Assembly (NCBI GenBank): GCA_963920635.1
Contig: OY987307.1
Coordinates: forward strand, 16,755,735 to 16,819,734
Length of the DNA stretch: 64,000 bases
Direction of reading: 5' to 3'
DNA from: Pseudeuparius sepicola
Taxonomy: Eukaryota; Arthropoda; Insecta; Coleoptera; Anthribidae
In this document: positions 32,245-42,780 of the stretch, in pieces
Numbering within the stretch: position 1 is the first letter of the stretch
Layout of the letters: each line of letters starts with the position of its first letter
The notes under the pieces: generated by a model
Databases searched by the model: none
What the model saw: the letters and a program-made list of their open reading frames with translations, nothing else
What the model was told of the DNA's origin: nothing
Position numbers and translations under genes: made by a program

Positions 32245-33660
32245 AGCCTATAGAATATTATTTACTTACATGAAATAAAAAATATAAATTAATGGTGTTT
32301 TTCCAAAAATTAATGAAGTTCCTCGATTTTTCAACATTCTTTTGCAAGGAAACCATACGATGTACAAAAAAATGTTAGGAGAGGTAAATAGATAATTTTA
32401 TTCTTTTTATTTTACTACAGGGCCACTTTTTGCATAAATACCTTGCTTTGCCAGTTATAAGGTGAATATCACTAAAAAACAATATTTTAATGTTTTTTGG
32501 TGATTTCTTATATTTGAGGTAAAATCCCTCGAGCTAAAACAATTTCCGGCACATTTGTCGAGATTATTTCTCGAATACGATTTAATAATTTCTGTAATAA
32601 TTGTTCTGTTTACATTTCCAAAACGATTCATTTTGAACGAGTTTATTGGCAGCTTCGACTGTAGCGTTCGAGTAAACAAACATGACGCTTGGATATCCAA
32701 GGCAAATTAATGCGATTATACCTACATTCTGTCAGCGTTGGTTTATTTTCTGAATGTGTCATAAATTTAAACGGAGAGGGAGGTTCAATAACAAAAATTT
32801 AGCAATGTAAAAGTTATATAAATTCATTGATACAATGCTTAATAGTGCCGCAACATAATTTATAAGCTGCATAATTTAGAAGAGTGTGAAACACACAAAC
32901 TTTAAGAAGTAGGTACGTATTTGTATCCATCAGATTCGCGGTTGCTAAGCAACCAAGTGATAATTTGCACAAGTGCAATTACCGCGATAATTTGCACAAG
33001 TGCAATTATCGCTAGCAGAGGCATATGATTGGTTGAATTTTTATGGAAGGACCTACCTTATTGGATGCAAGCAGTATGAGGGAAATAATCGCTGAAATCC
33101 TACTCTCTTAGTTACGTCCTAGTTACGCTAAACCAATATTGCGGCAGCTAAAACTGATAACCCCATAACTTCTTCACATTACCAAATTTAATATAGGACT
33201 AGAAGATATGTTTTCAATTAACACATTGATATTTAAATATCTGTTAGCACAAAAAACATATTCAGAACCGATAGTTCAACCTAAATGACAGCTGTCAAAT
33301 GAACTAACTTTTAACCATGGTACCTAGTTAAATTTATATACGGCTAGTTAAGTAAAACATTCATCTGACTTAATGCAAGCAAGCAAGTAAATTTAAGCCA
33401 CCCTTATAAATAGTACTAAGTAATAAAGAGACATTAAATTGGAATTGGCTTTGCGTACGATAGGTCGCGAGTTCAAATCCCGGTTGTGGCTGTTTTTTTA
33501 TTTTTTAAATTACATTTTGAAGAGGGGAAATATTTATAATTCTTAAAGTTAATTTATTCCTAAGAAGTCGGGTTGTTAAATTATGGCTATACATACACAT
33601 TGAATAATTCCTAAACTGTTTGCAGTTGTTAAATTCTCTTTTTAAATACAACTCGTGGTA
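32245..33660. other. No gene recognised
   Basis: A short tandem duplication of GATAATTTGCACAAGTGCAA lies at 32959-33010. A tRNA-related fragment with box-B-like GAGTTCAAATC lies at about 33450-33490. Otherwise AT-rich sequence with no supported feature. Confidence 0.4.
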
Positions 33661-33810
33661 TGCCTAATAATAGATAATACCTTTCGTTAATTTATCACTC
33701 TTTATAATCCCAATGCTAAGAAAATATCACTCCTGCTGCGCAGTCGTGGTATTTTCAGCTTTGGGATTATAATTCGTAAAATTAACGAAAGGTATTATCG
33801 ATAACAGGCA
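33661..33810. mobile_element. Palindromic MITE (about 150 bp)
   Basis: Inverted arms: left TGCCTAATAATAGATAATAC and CTTTCGTTAATTTA, right TAAAATTAACGAAAGGTATT ending AACAGGCA. The inner TTATAATCCCAA and its inverse TTGGGATTATAA continue the stem. Confidence 0.75.
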
Positions 33811-33988
33811 CACCACTTGTTATATTACCCCTGATAATATCATAATTACAGAACAATTGAGTTTAAGTTTAAAATTGTTAGGTACATAAAAGTAATTAAT
33901 AGCTACATTTGTTAATGCGATATTCCTTCATTGCTTCATTTAATCCCATTATTAAACCCGTCTATTTTGGATTGAAGTGCTGTAAACA

Positions 33989-34129
33989 ATGAAGGACGTG
34001 GCATCACTCAAAAAGATGCTGGCTCTGTCCTTACTCCCTCTATTCTTGGTTACCTATTTCTCTGAGGGAGCAGTTTCCCACAACGAATGCACGTTGTTTG
34101 CAGAGACTGCAGAAGCAGACAAAACATAA
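33989..34129 (+). CDS. Small ORF with apparent signal peptide
   Basis: 46 codons from ATG to TAA. The N-terminus KKMLALSLLPLFLVTYFSEG has a positive start followed by a hydrophobic core and small residues, typical of a signal peptide. The remainder is short and acidic with one Cys (HNECTLFAETAEADKT). Local base composition is GC-richer than the flanks. It could be a first exon of a secreted-peptide gene, or chance. No promoter or splice donor is clear. Confidence 0.25.
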   Translation: MKDVASLKKMLALSLLPLFLVTYFSEGAVSHNECTLFAETAEADKT

Positions 34130-34512
34130 AACTAAGCATAAAATGTGCAAATATGCATCAAAATTAAAACACTCTGTCACTGTTTACTTTCAACTTCAAT
34201 AGGTAGGTATATTGGCACACTTGGGCTTCGCCCTCGTTAGTACAAGTTCATGGTCTCGTGAATCGCGGAACTCTCTACACGCCACAGTCGGTATTGTTCC
34301 TTCCTACAGCATGCTGCCCCCACCATCATTGCTTTTGTTTTGGGAATAGTTATTCATCTGCAGTTAGTTCAACGAAAGTCAGGGGACCCTAAATTTACTT
34401 TAATATTTAATTCACAAAAAAAGAAAAGTCAATGGCTTTATTGGACTACAAATTTCGGCATCTGGTAATATCATACCAGCATCCAAGATTTAATGGATGT
34501 GCCGCTGTGCCG

Positions 34513-35283
34513 GTATTTCATATTTGAATCGTTCGAGGAGGTAGATTAAGACAGCTATTTCCCTTTATTAGGTTCATTCCACGATAGACTTACCCACGGT
34601 ATGTCAGTAACGAATCCGAAAACAAGGCAAATCTGCGCATCTACGTTAGTTGCGAGTCACGAATTCAAAATGCGGTTGTGTTTTACGATTTTTTATAGTT
34701 TACAGTTTAATGTGTCAAGAAAAAAGTCTAAACAACTGCCAGTCCAGCTCGACAGTGCTTTAAAATAGGCCAGAAATGCCGGGATGTGCAGTCAGCGTTT
34801 GTCCAAATAATAACAGAAACAGTAAGGGAATGGAAATTAAGTACTATAGATTTCCCAAGGACAATAATCTTGCCAAAAAATCGATTGCTGCATGCCGCAG
34901 ACAAGACTTATGGAGCAATTTAAATTCTGACTCGCAACCATATAAAATATGCTCGCAACTGACGCGTCACAAGATGCGCAATGACATACCGTGGGTAAGT
35001 TTATCGTGGGTTCATTGAAGGCAGCAAAAACCACCTCCAACAACTCAGACCCAAAATACCTAGTAGAAGTTATAATAGTGTAACTTGCACTTGGAGGTGA
35101 GAAAACCGACCAGTAGAGCCATCTAGTATCAAGCTGATAGTGCCAGAACCAATATTTCACAAACCATAATAAACTCCAACAAAGACGAGACGTTAGGTTG
35201 GTGTTGATGTTGATGAACCTATTAATAAGGGGAAACAGCTGTCGTAGTCCGTCTCCTCGAACGATTCGAATATGAAACACCGG
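34513..35283 (+). mobile_element. Inverted-repeat element carrying a THAP exon
   Basis: About 60-bp inverted ends: left TGCCGGTATTTCATATTTGA with TCGTTCGAGGAG (34513-34572), right its complement (35222-35283), which also includes the GACAGCTRTTTCCC block. The THAP exon at 34776 lies between them. No target duplication was found, so the true ends may lie outside. Confidence 0.55.
34776..34995 (+). pseudogene. THAP-domain exon relic
   Basis: Opens MPGCAVSVCPNNN (first two Cys), then KYYRFPKDNNLAKKSIAACR and KICSQ (third Cys). The HF that should follow CSQ is lost (LTRHKM in frame), and the tryptophan of the AxWIxxCxR block is replaced by Ser. A GTAAGT donor follows at 34996. Same domain type as at 17579 and 26728 but clearly different in sequence, so three separate THAP sources are present in this window. 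Confidence 0.65.
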
Positions 35284-36200
35284 CAAGACAAGGATGTTTG
35301 TACTAAATTTCTGCCAGGTAAAATGTTATTAGATTTTATGCTATAAGTACAACTTAAAAAAAAATACGAAATCTAACCTCGCACTTTCTCTGTCGGCAAC
35401 CCTCCCTTAACAAGTTAATAACGAAAAATCAGTAAAATACTAAAAAATCTACGCCGAAGTAGGTACTTACTCCTCCTTAATGTTTATTACACAGAGCTAT
35501 TCATAAAGTTTGCACCAAATATTATTAGATTCTTTGAAAATCTGGTTTCGGGCTACGTTGACGTATGTTTTGGGTATACTTGCGCCTAAAGAGAGTTGTG
35601 ACGTCACAGCCCATGCCTGACAAATATGACATTTAAAATTGAAATTTGAGAAAAATTCTATTCAAAACTCTACCTTATCATTTTGTTTCACTGAATTCCA
35701 AAATATGGATGTGTTTTGTGCAAAAATATTGCAACAATGGTCCAGGGAATGAACTCAGTTTAAAATTAAAGAGTCTTTGCACCCATATTGCGTTGTTAAA
35801 TAACTATTTTTAAAAATCTTATTTTTCGCTTTATTTTTGAGAGCAACTAGTAAATAAGTGTCTTCGGTTATTTGAAGGAAAAAATAAATAATTAAGAAAG
35901 AATAAATATTCTCATATCTTTCTGAAAATTGGCATGGAGGCACAATGACACAATGTGAACGTGTTTTCATCTAAAAATCTCATTTAATTTAAGGTACTTA
36001 CGAATACAGAAGTTTAGGTAAACAATAATTATTATAATTATTAGCGGCATTATGTAAAAGTCTACGGAGTTTGCTGCTTTGGTAGCAGGGCCTTTACATA
36101 TATATGGTATGTACATAATTAATTAATGAACGGTCAAAAATATATGCTAGGTAAGGTAAATTTGAGACACAAATGAATATTTAATGTCCCCGTTATAATT
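35284..36200. other. No gene recognised
   Basis: AT-rich with no convincing frame. The last 40 bp (GAATATTTAATGTCCCCGTT) also occur at 8935, so the neighbouring palindromic element may start here. Confidence 0.4.
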
Positions 36201-36702
36201 TTTTAAACATCCTGATGAGATTATGAGAGAAACATATGGCAAATTTCAGATTTATTTCAGTTTCTCTTCACCTGATCATATTTGAAATAGAAAATTGTTA
36301 TGTTACTACCAATAATATGTCAATCTGGAAGGAATCAATAATGTCATAAGATTTTTATTTCAATATTAAAACAAATTAAGTCCAGATCCTTCTCAGTTAG
36401 CAACTTATGGTATTGGAGGTTCTAGGTGTCGCATTCTTGCAAATTGTTAAATAACTCGCTTTCTTGTCTGTCTGTCTGTCTGTTTGTTTGTTTGTCACCC
36501 TTTCTTCTTAACGCGTTTATAACACGTTATTTTTAATTATTACCAGCTTATGGCATGTGCTTATCTGTTCCTAAGTTTCCACTAGTCAAATATTTTTATT
36601 TTTAAAAGAAATGGCTCGTGGCATATGGGACAAAATGCTTTGGTAATTGGCAACACCAAACTAGTTTCCAATATCTAATGGAAATTATGTATGGGTCTTT
36701 TG

Positions 36703-36773
36703 GAGGTGTCCAGACCACGACAGGTACCTGTTTCGGGCTTGTTGGCCCTCATCAGGCAGACGTAGCGCACCTC
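36703..36773 (-). ncRNA. Hammerhead ribozyme, type I (left arm)
   Basis: Same core as at 9062-9132: CTGATGA, GGGC/GCCC stem II, GAAA, palindromic ACAGGTACCTGT, GTC. The outer stem I pairs GAGGTG with CACCTC. Confidence 0.85.
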
Positions 36774-37137
36774 ACCGAAAAACCCAGATTTCGTTGGCTA
36801 TGTGGAATAGGAAATAGTATAATGCGGTGAGCATTTACCATCCAACGCCATCTAGCTGGTACTGCCAAAACCAAAGCAATGTGAGTGTGTATATACCGAC
36901 CGGTCGATCGACATATAAAAAGAACTCTTGGCTCCCCGTATGTATGCTTCTTCTGGTTTTTCCACCGTGCCCCGCCGCTTTGCAGAGTTCTTTTTATATG
37001 TCGATCGACCGGTCGATATATACACACTCACATTGCTTTGGTTTTGGCAGTACCAGCTAAATGGCGTTGGATGGTAATGCTCACCGCATTATACTATTTC
37101 CTATTCCACTTAGCCAACGTATCTGGGTCTTTCGGTT

Positions 37138-37208
37138 GAGGTGCGCTACGTCTGCCTGATGAGGGCCAACAAGCCCGAAACAGGTACCTGTCGTGGTCTG
37201 CACACCTC
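37138..37208 (+). ncRNA. Hammerhead ribozyme, type I (right arm)
   Basis: CTGATGA at 37156-37162, GGGC/GCCC stem II with loop CAACAA, GAAA at 37177-37180, stem III palindrome to 37191, GTC ending at 37192 (predicted cut after it). Stem I is CTGC/GTGG next to the core, then GAGGTG (37138-37143) with CACCTC (37203-37208). Confidence 0.88.
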
Positions 37209-37671
37209 CGAAACACCCATACATAATTTACATTAGATATTGGAAACTAGTTTGGTGTTGCCAATTACCAAAGCATTTTGTCCCATATGCCACGAGCCAT
37301 TTCTTTTAAAAATAAAAATATTTGACTAGTGGAAACTTAGGAACAGATAAGCACATGCCATAAGCTGGTAATAATTAAAAATAACGTGTTATAAACGCGT
37401 TAAGAAGAAAGGGTGACAAACAAACAGACAGACAGACAACAAAGGGAGTTATTTAACAATTTGCAAGAATGCGACACCTAGAACCTCCGATACCATAAGT
37501 TGGTAACTGAGAAGGTTCTGGACTTAATTTGTTTTAATATTGAAATAAAAATCTTATGGCATTATTGATTCCTTCCAGATTGACATATTATTGGTAGAAA
37601 TTTGCCATATGTTTCTCTCATAATCTCGTCAAGATGTTTAAAATCGGTTGCAAAATTTCAAACACAAGACT

Positions 37672-38055
37672 AAAAATTGAAAATAAAAAACAACCCTTTT
37701 TAAAAACAAGCTTTTATTTTAGCAATGTATAGTACTAAAACGAATAAAATACGTTTAAGTTTTCGTTATGATAATTAAATTCCAAATTGCGACAAGTTTT
37801 TGCAAATCGAAAAGCTTGTCGCGCGAAATGTTGATGAAAGTAGGTACCAATTAATTTTACTGGACAGTGATTGGTTGATAATCAAGTACCTATTTGCCAA
37901 AGACAAGCTTTTCAATTTGCAAAAACTTATTAACTTCTAAACTTCTTAACGAAAACCTAAACTTATTTTATTCGTTTTAGTACATTTCTTAAAAAATAAC
38001 AGCTTGTTTTTAAAAAGGTTTTTTATCTTCAATTTTATTTTGCGCTTTTTAGTAC
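37672..38055. mobile_element. Foldback element (about 380 bp)
   Basis: Inverted arms of about 160 bp sharing CTAAAA-TTGAA, AAAAACAAGC, ACTAAAACGAATAAAAT, TTTTTGCAAATCGAAAAGCTTGTC and TAGGTACC/AGTACCTA blocks. Centre around 37865. It abuts the right arm of the hammerhead palindrome. Confidence 0.7.
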
Positions 38056-39331
38056 CTATTTGATTCCCATGTCAGGAGGGTGGTAAACAAATTTAGTCCG
38101 CCATATTGGGGCGGCCGCCATATTGGATTTCGTATGAACTCATTCACCTTATTGTTTTCTACCCGTCGAACCCTTTCATTTTATACCCATGTTGGGTATC
38201 AAATAGGTAATCCGCCATCTTGGAAAAGTTTAATATACAACGTTTTTAAAAAGGTCTAGAAGTATAATAAATTAATATAATAATTTAAAAAAAACAGAGT
38301 AAACACTAACAATAATAACAATAATTGTAATGCACTTCAAATGTTTTCTCAACTCCCCTACTCTTGTTACTGTTATCTATTGCATGCGCCCCACGTTTTT
38401 CGTACTCATCGAAACCAAAATTTCTGAACCCGGTTCCATTTTCGCTGTTAACAACTAAAAACTCTGAGCCGGCTTCAAAAGCGTCCACACCGGCACGGAG
38501 TTCAGAACAGGTTCTGAACAGCTTCAGAACTTTGTGAGTACGCGGGGCTAAAACGTGGTATATAAAAAATTATTTAAATTTTATTATTTTAAACCAGTCC
38601 GGCAGGAAATGTTTAAATATTTGCTTCTCCACCTACAATATTTCGGGAGACGTACAAATATACCTATTTTTTCACTAGTATCTGATATTATTTGGAGTAC
38701 CTATTATGAACTCATTTTTCTACAATTAAATCATAAATTGTCAGATTGTTTTGTTTGCAGCGAACCGTCGTTCATAACAACCACAGCCCACTTTTCGTGA
38801 CGAATATTTATTTCTATATTAGCTTAAACTGTTGAGTTATGAAAATACAGGTTCGTGATTGGCCAAAAAATGTGTGGTTATGTATGAGTTCATAAATACA
38901 CAATTTTGGCTTCCAACGGGTAATAGGTGCAATTGTTTATCAGTATGCGAATGCATAAAGAGTGTTATTTTCAATTGTCGTGGAAAAAGATTAAATTCAT
39001 TTTAGCTCTTGTCCGCCTATGGTCAGTAACAATTTTGCTCTTTGCTTTAACCCCATTAATATCCTGGTTGGTCCGGATTCGGACGCAAGCCCTTCTTTGT
39101 AGCCGAACTCCGTTCGAGTGGAATATTGCATCAATACTTAATAATGCTGTATCTGCGGGAAGGTCCGAATTTGGCGAGCGTTTTGGGCACCTAATTAACT
39201 GAAGCCACAATTCCAATGTTGGCTCCCTATTAAACAACTTTCATATGCTTCTGTTTTTTTCTAAACTATGTAGATATTTCCATCCTTCGATATTTCGTCC
39301 GCAGCAGGCCAGGTAGTTCGAGTGTCCAGAA
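38056..39331. other. No gene recognised
   Basis: Three CGCCAT(A/C)TTGG blocks (38098, 38118, 38213). An open minus-strand stretch at about 38320-38540 (FRNFGFDEYEKRGAHAID) and one at 38971-39237 have no known motif. GTTCAGAAC / GTTCTGAAC forms a short palindrome near 38500. Confidence 0.35.
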
Positions 39332-41025
39332 TCTATACCTTTTCAACTTCAAATTGGGAATAATCAATTTCAAATTGGGAATAAACAACTTCAAATTGAG
39401 AATAGTCAACTTCAAATTGGGATTAATCAATTTCAAATTGGGAATAGACAACTTCAAATTGGGAATAGTCAATATCAAATTGAGAATAAACAATTTCAAA
39501 TCGGGAATATTCAATACTAAATTGAAAATCAACAACTTCATATTAAACAATATTTTAATTACTTATATCTAAATAAACACACAATATGTGCCTACTTATC
39601 GAATTTAAAATATCATATTTTTGCAATACAGTGTGGTCATTTAAGTGTGCAACATATGGGATTTTTTTTTATTAATTAGCACAACGAAAATACAAATACT
39701 CCCGAAAGTTGGTACATGTTGGATAATTATACTAGGCCAACTTAGAATGGTTGCAAGTCAAACAGCGTACAGGGTAGGTAAAAAAATACAAAAATTGTAC
39801 AAGAGTAAAGTACCCTTATTTCAGAAAATTTAGCAAAATGTTATTGAGAAAAGTTGTCTATATAGAATTAAAAGTTAAAAGCCTAAATACCGAAACATGG
39901 CGTCCTAAGAAGAAAAATTTTTTTTTTTTTGAAAAACATTCATAATTTTCTAAAAAAAATTGTCTTACTATTCACCCTAGATAATTTCATAAATCAATCA
40001 AAATTAAATCATTTTCGCATAACTTTGTTCAAATTCAAGCATATTTGTAAAATTTACTTAGATTTTTAATTTTTTAGGGAATCACAAACTTTGTTGCAAC
40101 GATATTAAACAAAACTTTAAAATTTCGCAAAAATTCTTCGGAACAAGGTAAAACATTAGTAATGATAATGTGCATATTAAAAAACCCTCATTTAAGATGC
40201 AAAATTTTGATTTTATTTGTTTATAAAGAAATTGGAAATTAATTATTGACGAAAAATTTTTTTCTTAGGTGGCTATGTTTTGGTATTTAGGCATAGCTTT
40301 TAATTCTAAACCACTTTTCTTAATAACCTTTTGCTTAATTTTTTGAAATAAGGGTACTTTACTCGTACAATTTTTATATTTTTTGACCTACCCTGTATGC
40401 TGTTTAACTTGCAACCTTTCTAAGTGCACCTAATATGATTATTGAACATGCATCAACTTTCGGCAATGTCTGTATTTTGGTTGTGCAATTAATAAAAAAA
40501 AGTCCCATATGTTGCACACTTATATTTTTTAATCCTTGTCAATCATTTAATATTTCTGGTATATATGTATCTCTGTATATTTCCGATAAATCTGGTGCAA
40601 CTCGCTACAGTTAATTTGTTATTTATGTTATTTTGCACTACTTATACTTTCTAATTTCTATAAGTTAACTTTAGTTTGCGATAAATGATTTGGTCTTTGT
40701 CTTCTTTCTAAGATTTCTGGCCTTTTTGAACCTTACCAGGCAGTCGAAATTTTGCTTAATATTATAAACTTTAGTTAACAAATTGAGTTTTTCTTGTTGA
40801 TAAGTGTTTTTATTTCATGAAGTTATTGATTTTCAATTTAATATTGAAATTCCCAATTTGAAATTGTTTATTCTCAATTTGATATTGACTATTCCCAATT
40901 TGAAGTTGTCTATTCCCAATTTGAAATTGATTAATCCCAATTGGAAGTTGACTATTCTCAATTTGAAGTTGTTTATTCCCAATTTGTAATTGATTATTCC
41001 CAATTTGAAGTTGAAAAGGTATAGT
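39332..41025. mobile_element. Foldback-type element with 21-bp repeats in its arms
   Basis: Arms 39332-39545 and 40813-41025 start CTATACCTTTTCAACTTC and are inverted copies. Each arm contains about nine tandem 21-bp units of the form CTTCAAATTGGGAATARTCAA with small variations. Because 21 is a multiple of three the arms are open in several frames, giving a false repeat peptide (NFKLGI-type heptads). Drosophila FB and Galileo elements have the same design. A second inverted-repeat element (39642-40522) lies in the middle. Confidence 0.85.
39642..40522. mobile_element. Nested inverted-repeat element
   Basis: Ends TAAGTGTGCAACATATGGGA and its complement. Arms of about 270-340 bp (39642-39980 and 40250-40522) share GTACAGGGTAGGTAAAAAA-type and AAAGTACCCTTATTTCA blocks. 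It sits inside the 21-bp-repeat foldback element. No ORF. Confidence 0.8.
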
Positions 41026-41639
41026 ATGTACAGTACTATTGACTTGGCACAAGTGTTCAAAAGATCGTTAAGAAGGGGTTCGCTAAGCGTTTTCTGTACC
41101 ATTTCTAGATGAATAACTGAACTATACGTTTCTCCACGACCATTCGTGAATGTAAGTATTCTAAAATCATTTTTAATAATAGAACTTAAAAATTCTCACT
41201 CTAGAGCGAGATGATTTATTCTTAAATACTTGCTTCTCGAGTGTTTTGCATGTATTTCCAGGATCTTAATATAATTTTTGTAATCTATTGCACATAAATA
41301 AACAATATAATAATAGGGATACTAATATTTCGTACTACTAATAATAAATCATTGCATTATTTTATATATTTTCATTCCATAAGAAGACAATGAATGAATA
41401 TACGTTAATCGAACTAAACACAGCATAGAGTGCCATGGATTTCAAGACTGTCAACCTCGCTGTCAACAATAGCGGCGTGGGGGTGCGCGTCATAATAAGT
41501 ATTTTCGTGGCCAACGATAAAGACAGGCCACGGCGTTAACGCATAATCGCGTAGTCACGTGACCAACTTAGTCCTATATAATGAAAGGCATTTTTGGAGA
41601 TACGAATTTCTTTGTGTTTTCCTGGTAGGTTTTTTATCA
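41026..41639. other. No gene recognised
   Basis: AT-rich with a GC-richer patch at 41430-41560; no motif. The end may be 3' sequence of the Penelope-like relic. Confidence 0.4.
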
Positions 41640-41704
41640 AGTAGACAAAGACTTCGTGGGCTTCTACCATTTATTGCAGATTAAGACACATTTAGGTTCT
41701 TTTT

Positions 41705-41746
41705 AACGACGTACGTTTCGGCCTTTTTTGTGGCCATCATCAGGTT
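41705..41746 (-). ncRNA. Hammerhead ribozyme of the Penelope-like element
   Basis: Minus-strand core CTGATGA (complement of 41737-41743), stem II GGCC/GGCC with an extra U next to the core, GAAA (complement of 41716-41719), minimal stem III in the palindrome ACGTACGT, cleavage triplet GTC (complement of 41708-41710). Stem I starts AAC/GTT and may extend through A/T pairs. The very short stem III is characteristic of this retroelement class. Confidence 0.8.
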
Positions 41747-42299
41747 TTTAAAATTTGTTAACAAAAATGTTTAAAAAATTTTTGTTTAACATTAAAATTT
41801 CATCTAAAATAATAAATTACAAAACACTCAATAGAACATTCCTCCAAGTCAATATTCACATTCAAAACATCATTTATAACAAAAGAATACTTACAAACGA
41901 CATGGACAAATTAAAAAATTAAAAATCTCCATTAGTGCACAGTTGGTCTTTACATGGTTTGATAAAAATTTTTACAACATTTTGTGTAGAGTTTAAAAAT
42001 ATTTTAACATGTTATTCTTTAGTTGTGTTGGGAAATACAGCGGACCGTTCCATATTCGGAAAAAAATATACATTTTTTTATAATGATTTAAAAAGGAGAA
42101 GCACTTCGATTTCATACTTTAGAAAAAACATTTCACTATACAGTGTGAAGAATAAATTACAATTGGGACAATCTACAGTGAAACATGCAAAAACCTAAGA
42201 CCCAGGAATCATTTAAACCTTTTTAGTTTATATTCTTATTTTGATTAATAAATTTCATATTCTAAATTAGTTATAATAAATATGTGAAAGTCCTTCAGT

Positions 42300-42780
42300 G
42301 TCAGTTCTAAAATTAATAGAAATCTTATGTTTTTTAATTTGAACCATTTCCAAAACATTTCGTTTGAGAAAATCACTTTCCTTGCATAAAATTTCAGAGT
42401 TGCTAAAATCAAACCTGTGGGTATTTTCTATTGCATGTTTACTGAGGGCAGTAGAATTTTCGTTGTTATTTTTAACGTCATACTGGTGTTTCTAAATTCT
42501 TTTATGTAAGTATTGCTTGGTTTGGCCAATGTAAGATGATGGGCAATCAAAACAATTAATTTTATAAATAAGATTTGTTTGTATATCATTAGAAATTTTA
42601 GGTTTAAGATTGGAAAAAAATTTTTTAGTGTTATTTTGTGGTTTATGAGTTTATGAGTTTTGGAGATAAGTAGAAAAAACAAATTTCGTAACAATTTGGC
42701 AAGTTTTCTTTCATCTATTACATTATCGGTTTTGTGCATCCAAGCTTTCTCTAATTGTTTTTTCAAAATTTTCAACCTGC
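42300..42780 (-). pseudogene. GIY-YIG endonuclease domain of a Penelope-like ORF
   Basis: Nicking endonuclease used for target-primed insertion. In one minus frame: NLIYKINCFDCPSSYIGQT (the L-Y-K-I and Y-I-G blocks with the CxxC unique to Penelope-like elements), QYLHKRI, a stop, then ALSKHAIENTHRF and KRNVLEMVQI, which are the usual H and E blocks. Upstream KKFFSNLKPKI is the linker from the RT. A shift lies near 42690 and one in-frame stop follows HKRI. The copy is inactive. Confidence 0.85.

Larger units (their letters stand above)
36201..37642. mobile_element. Large palindromic element with two hammerheads
   Basis: Left arm 36203-36928 and right arm 36984-37642 are inverted copies over about 660-720 bp with a 55-bp centre. 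Each arm has one hammerhead, the left on the minus strand and the right on the plus strand, so both point outward. Both arms also have a CTGT/TTTG microsatellite (36467-36497 and its inverse near 37415). A shorter relative lies at 8935-9225. It has no ORF that is not a mirror image. Two Penelope-type terminal units in head-to-head order would give this layout, but no RT is present. Confidence 0.85.
41640..42780 (-). mobile_element. Penelope-like element, 5'-truncated
   Basis: The minus strand gives, in order, the last part of the coding region with a GIY-YIG endonuclease (42300-42780), a 3' untranslated stretch, and a hammerhead (41705-41746). This is the usual 3' architecture of Penelope-like retroelements. 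Reverse transcriptase is missing. Stops and shifts are present. Confidence 0.85.

Noticed and set aside
33440..33500. tRNA gene
   Set aside because: Only a box-B-like GAGTTCAAATC is present; the T-stem does not pair and no D- or anticodon arm or acceptor stem can be built.
34837..35286. 149-codon minus-strand ORF
   Set aside because: Antisense of the THAP exon and its flank; the plus strand carries the domain and a splice donor.
36208..36240. CTGATGAGATTATGAGAGAAAC as another hammerhead
   Set aside because: The bases between CTGATGA and GAAA cannot pair as stem II, and the matching position in the other arm has lost CTGATGA.
39340..41020. Repeat protein encoded by the 21-bp repeats
   Set aside because: The open frames exist on both strands and in several phases because the unit length is a multiple of three; no start context or conserved domain.
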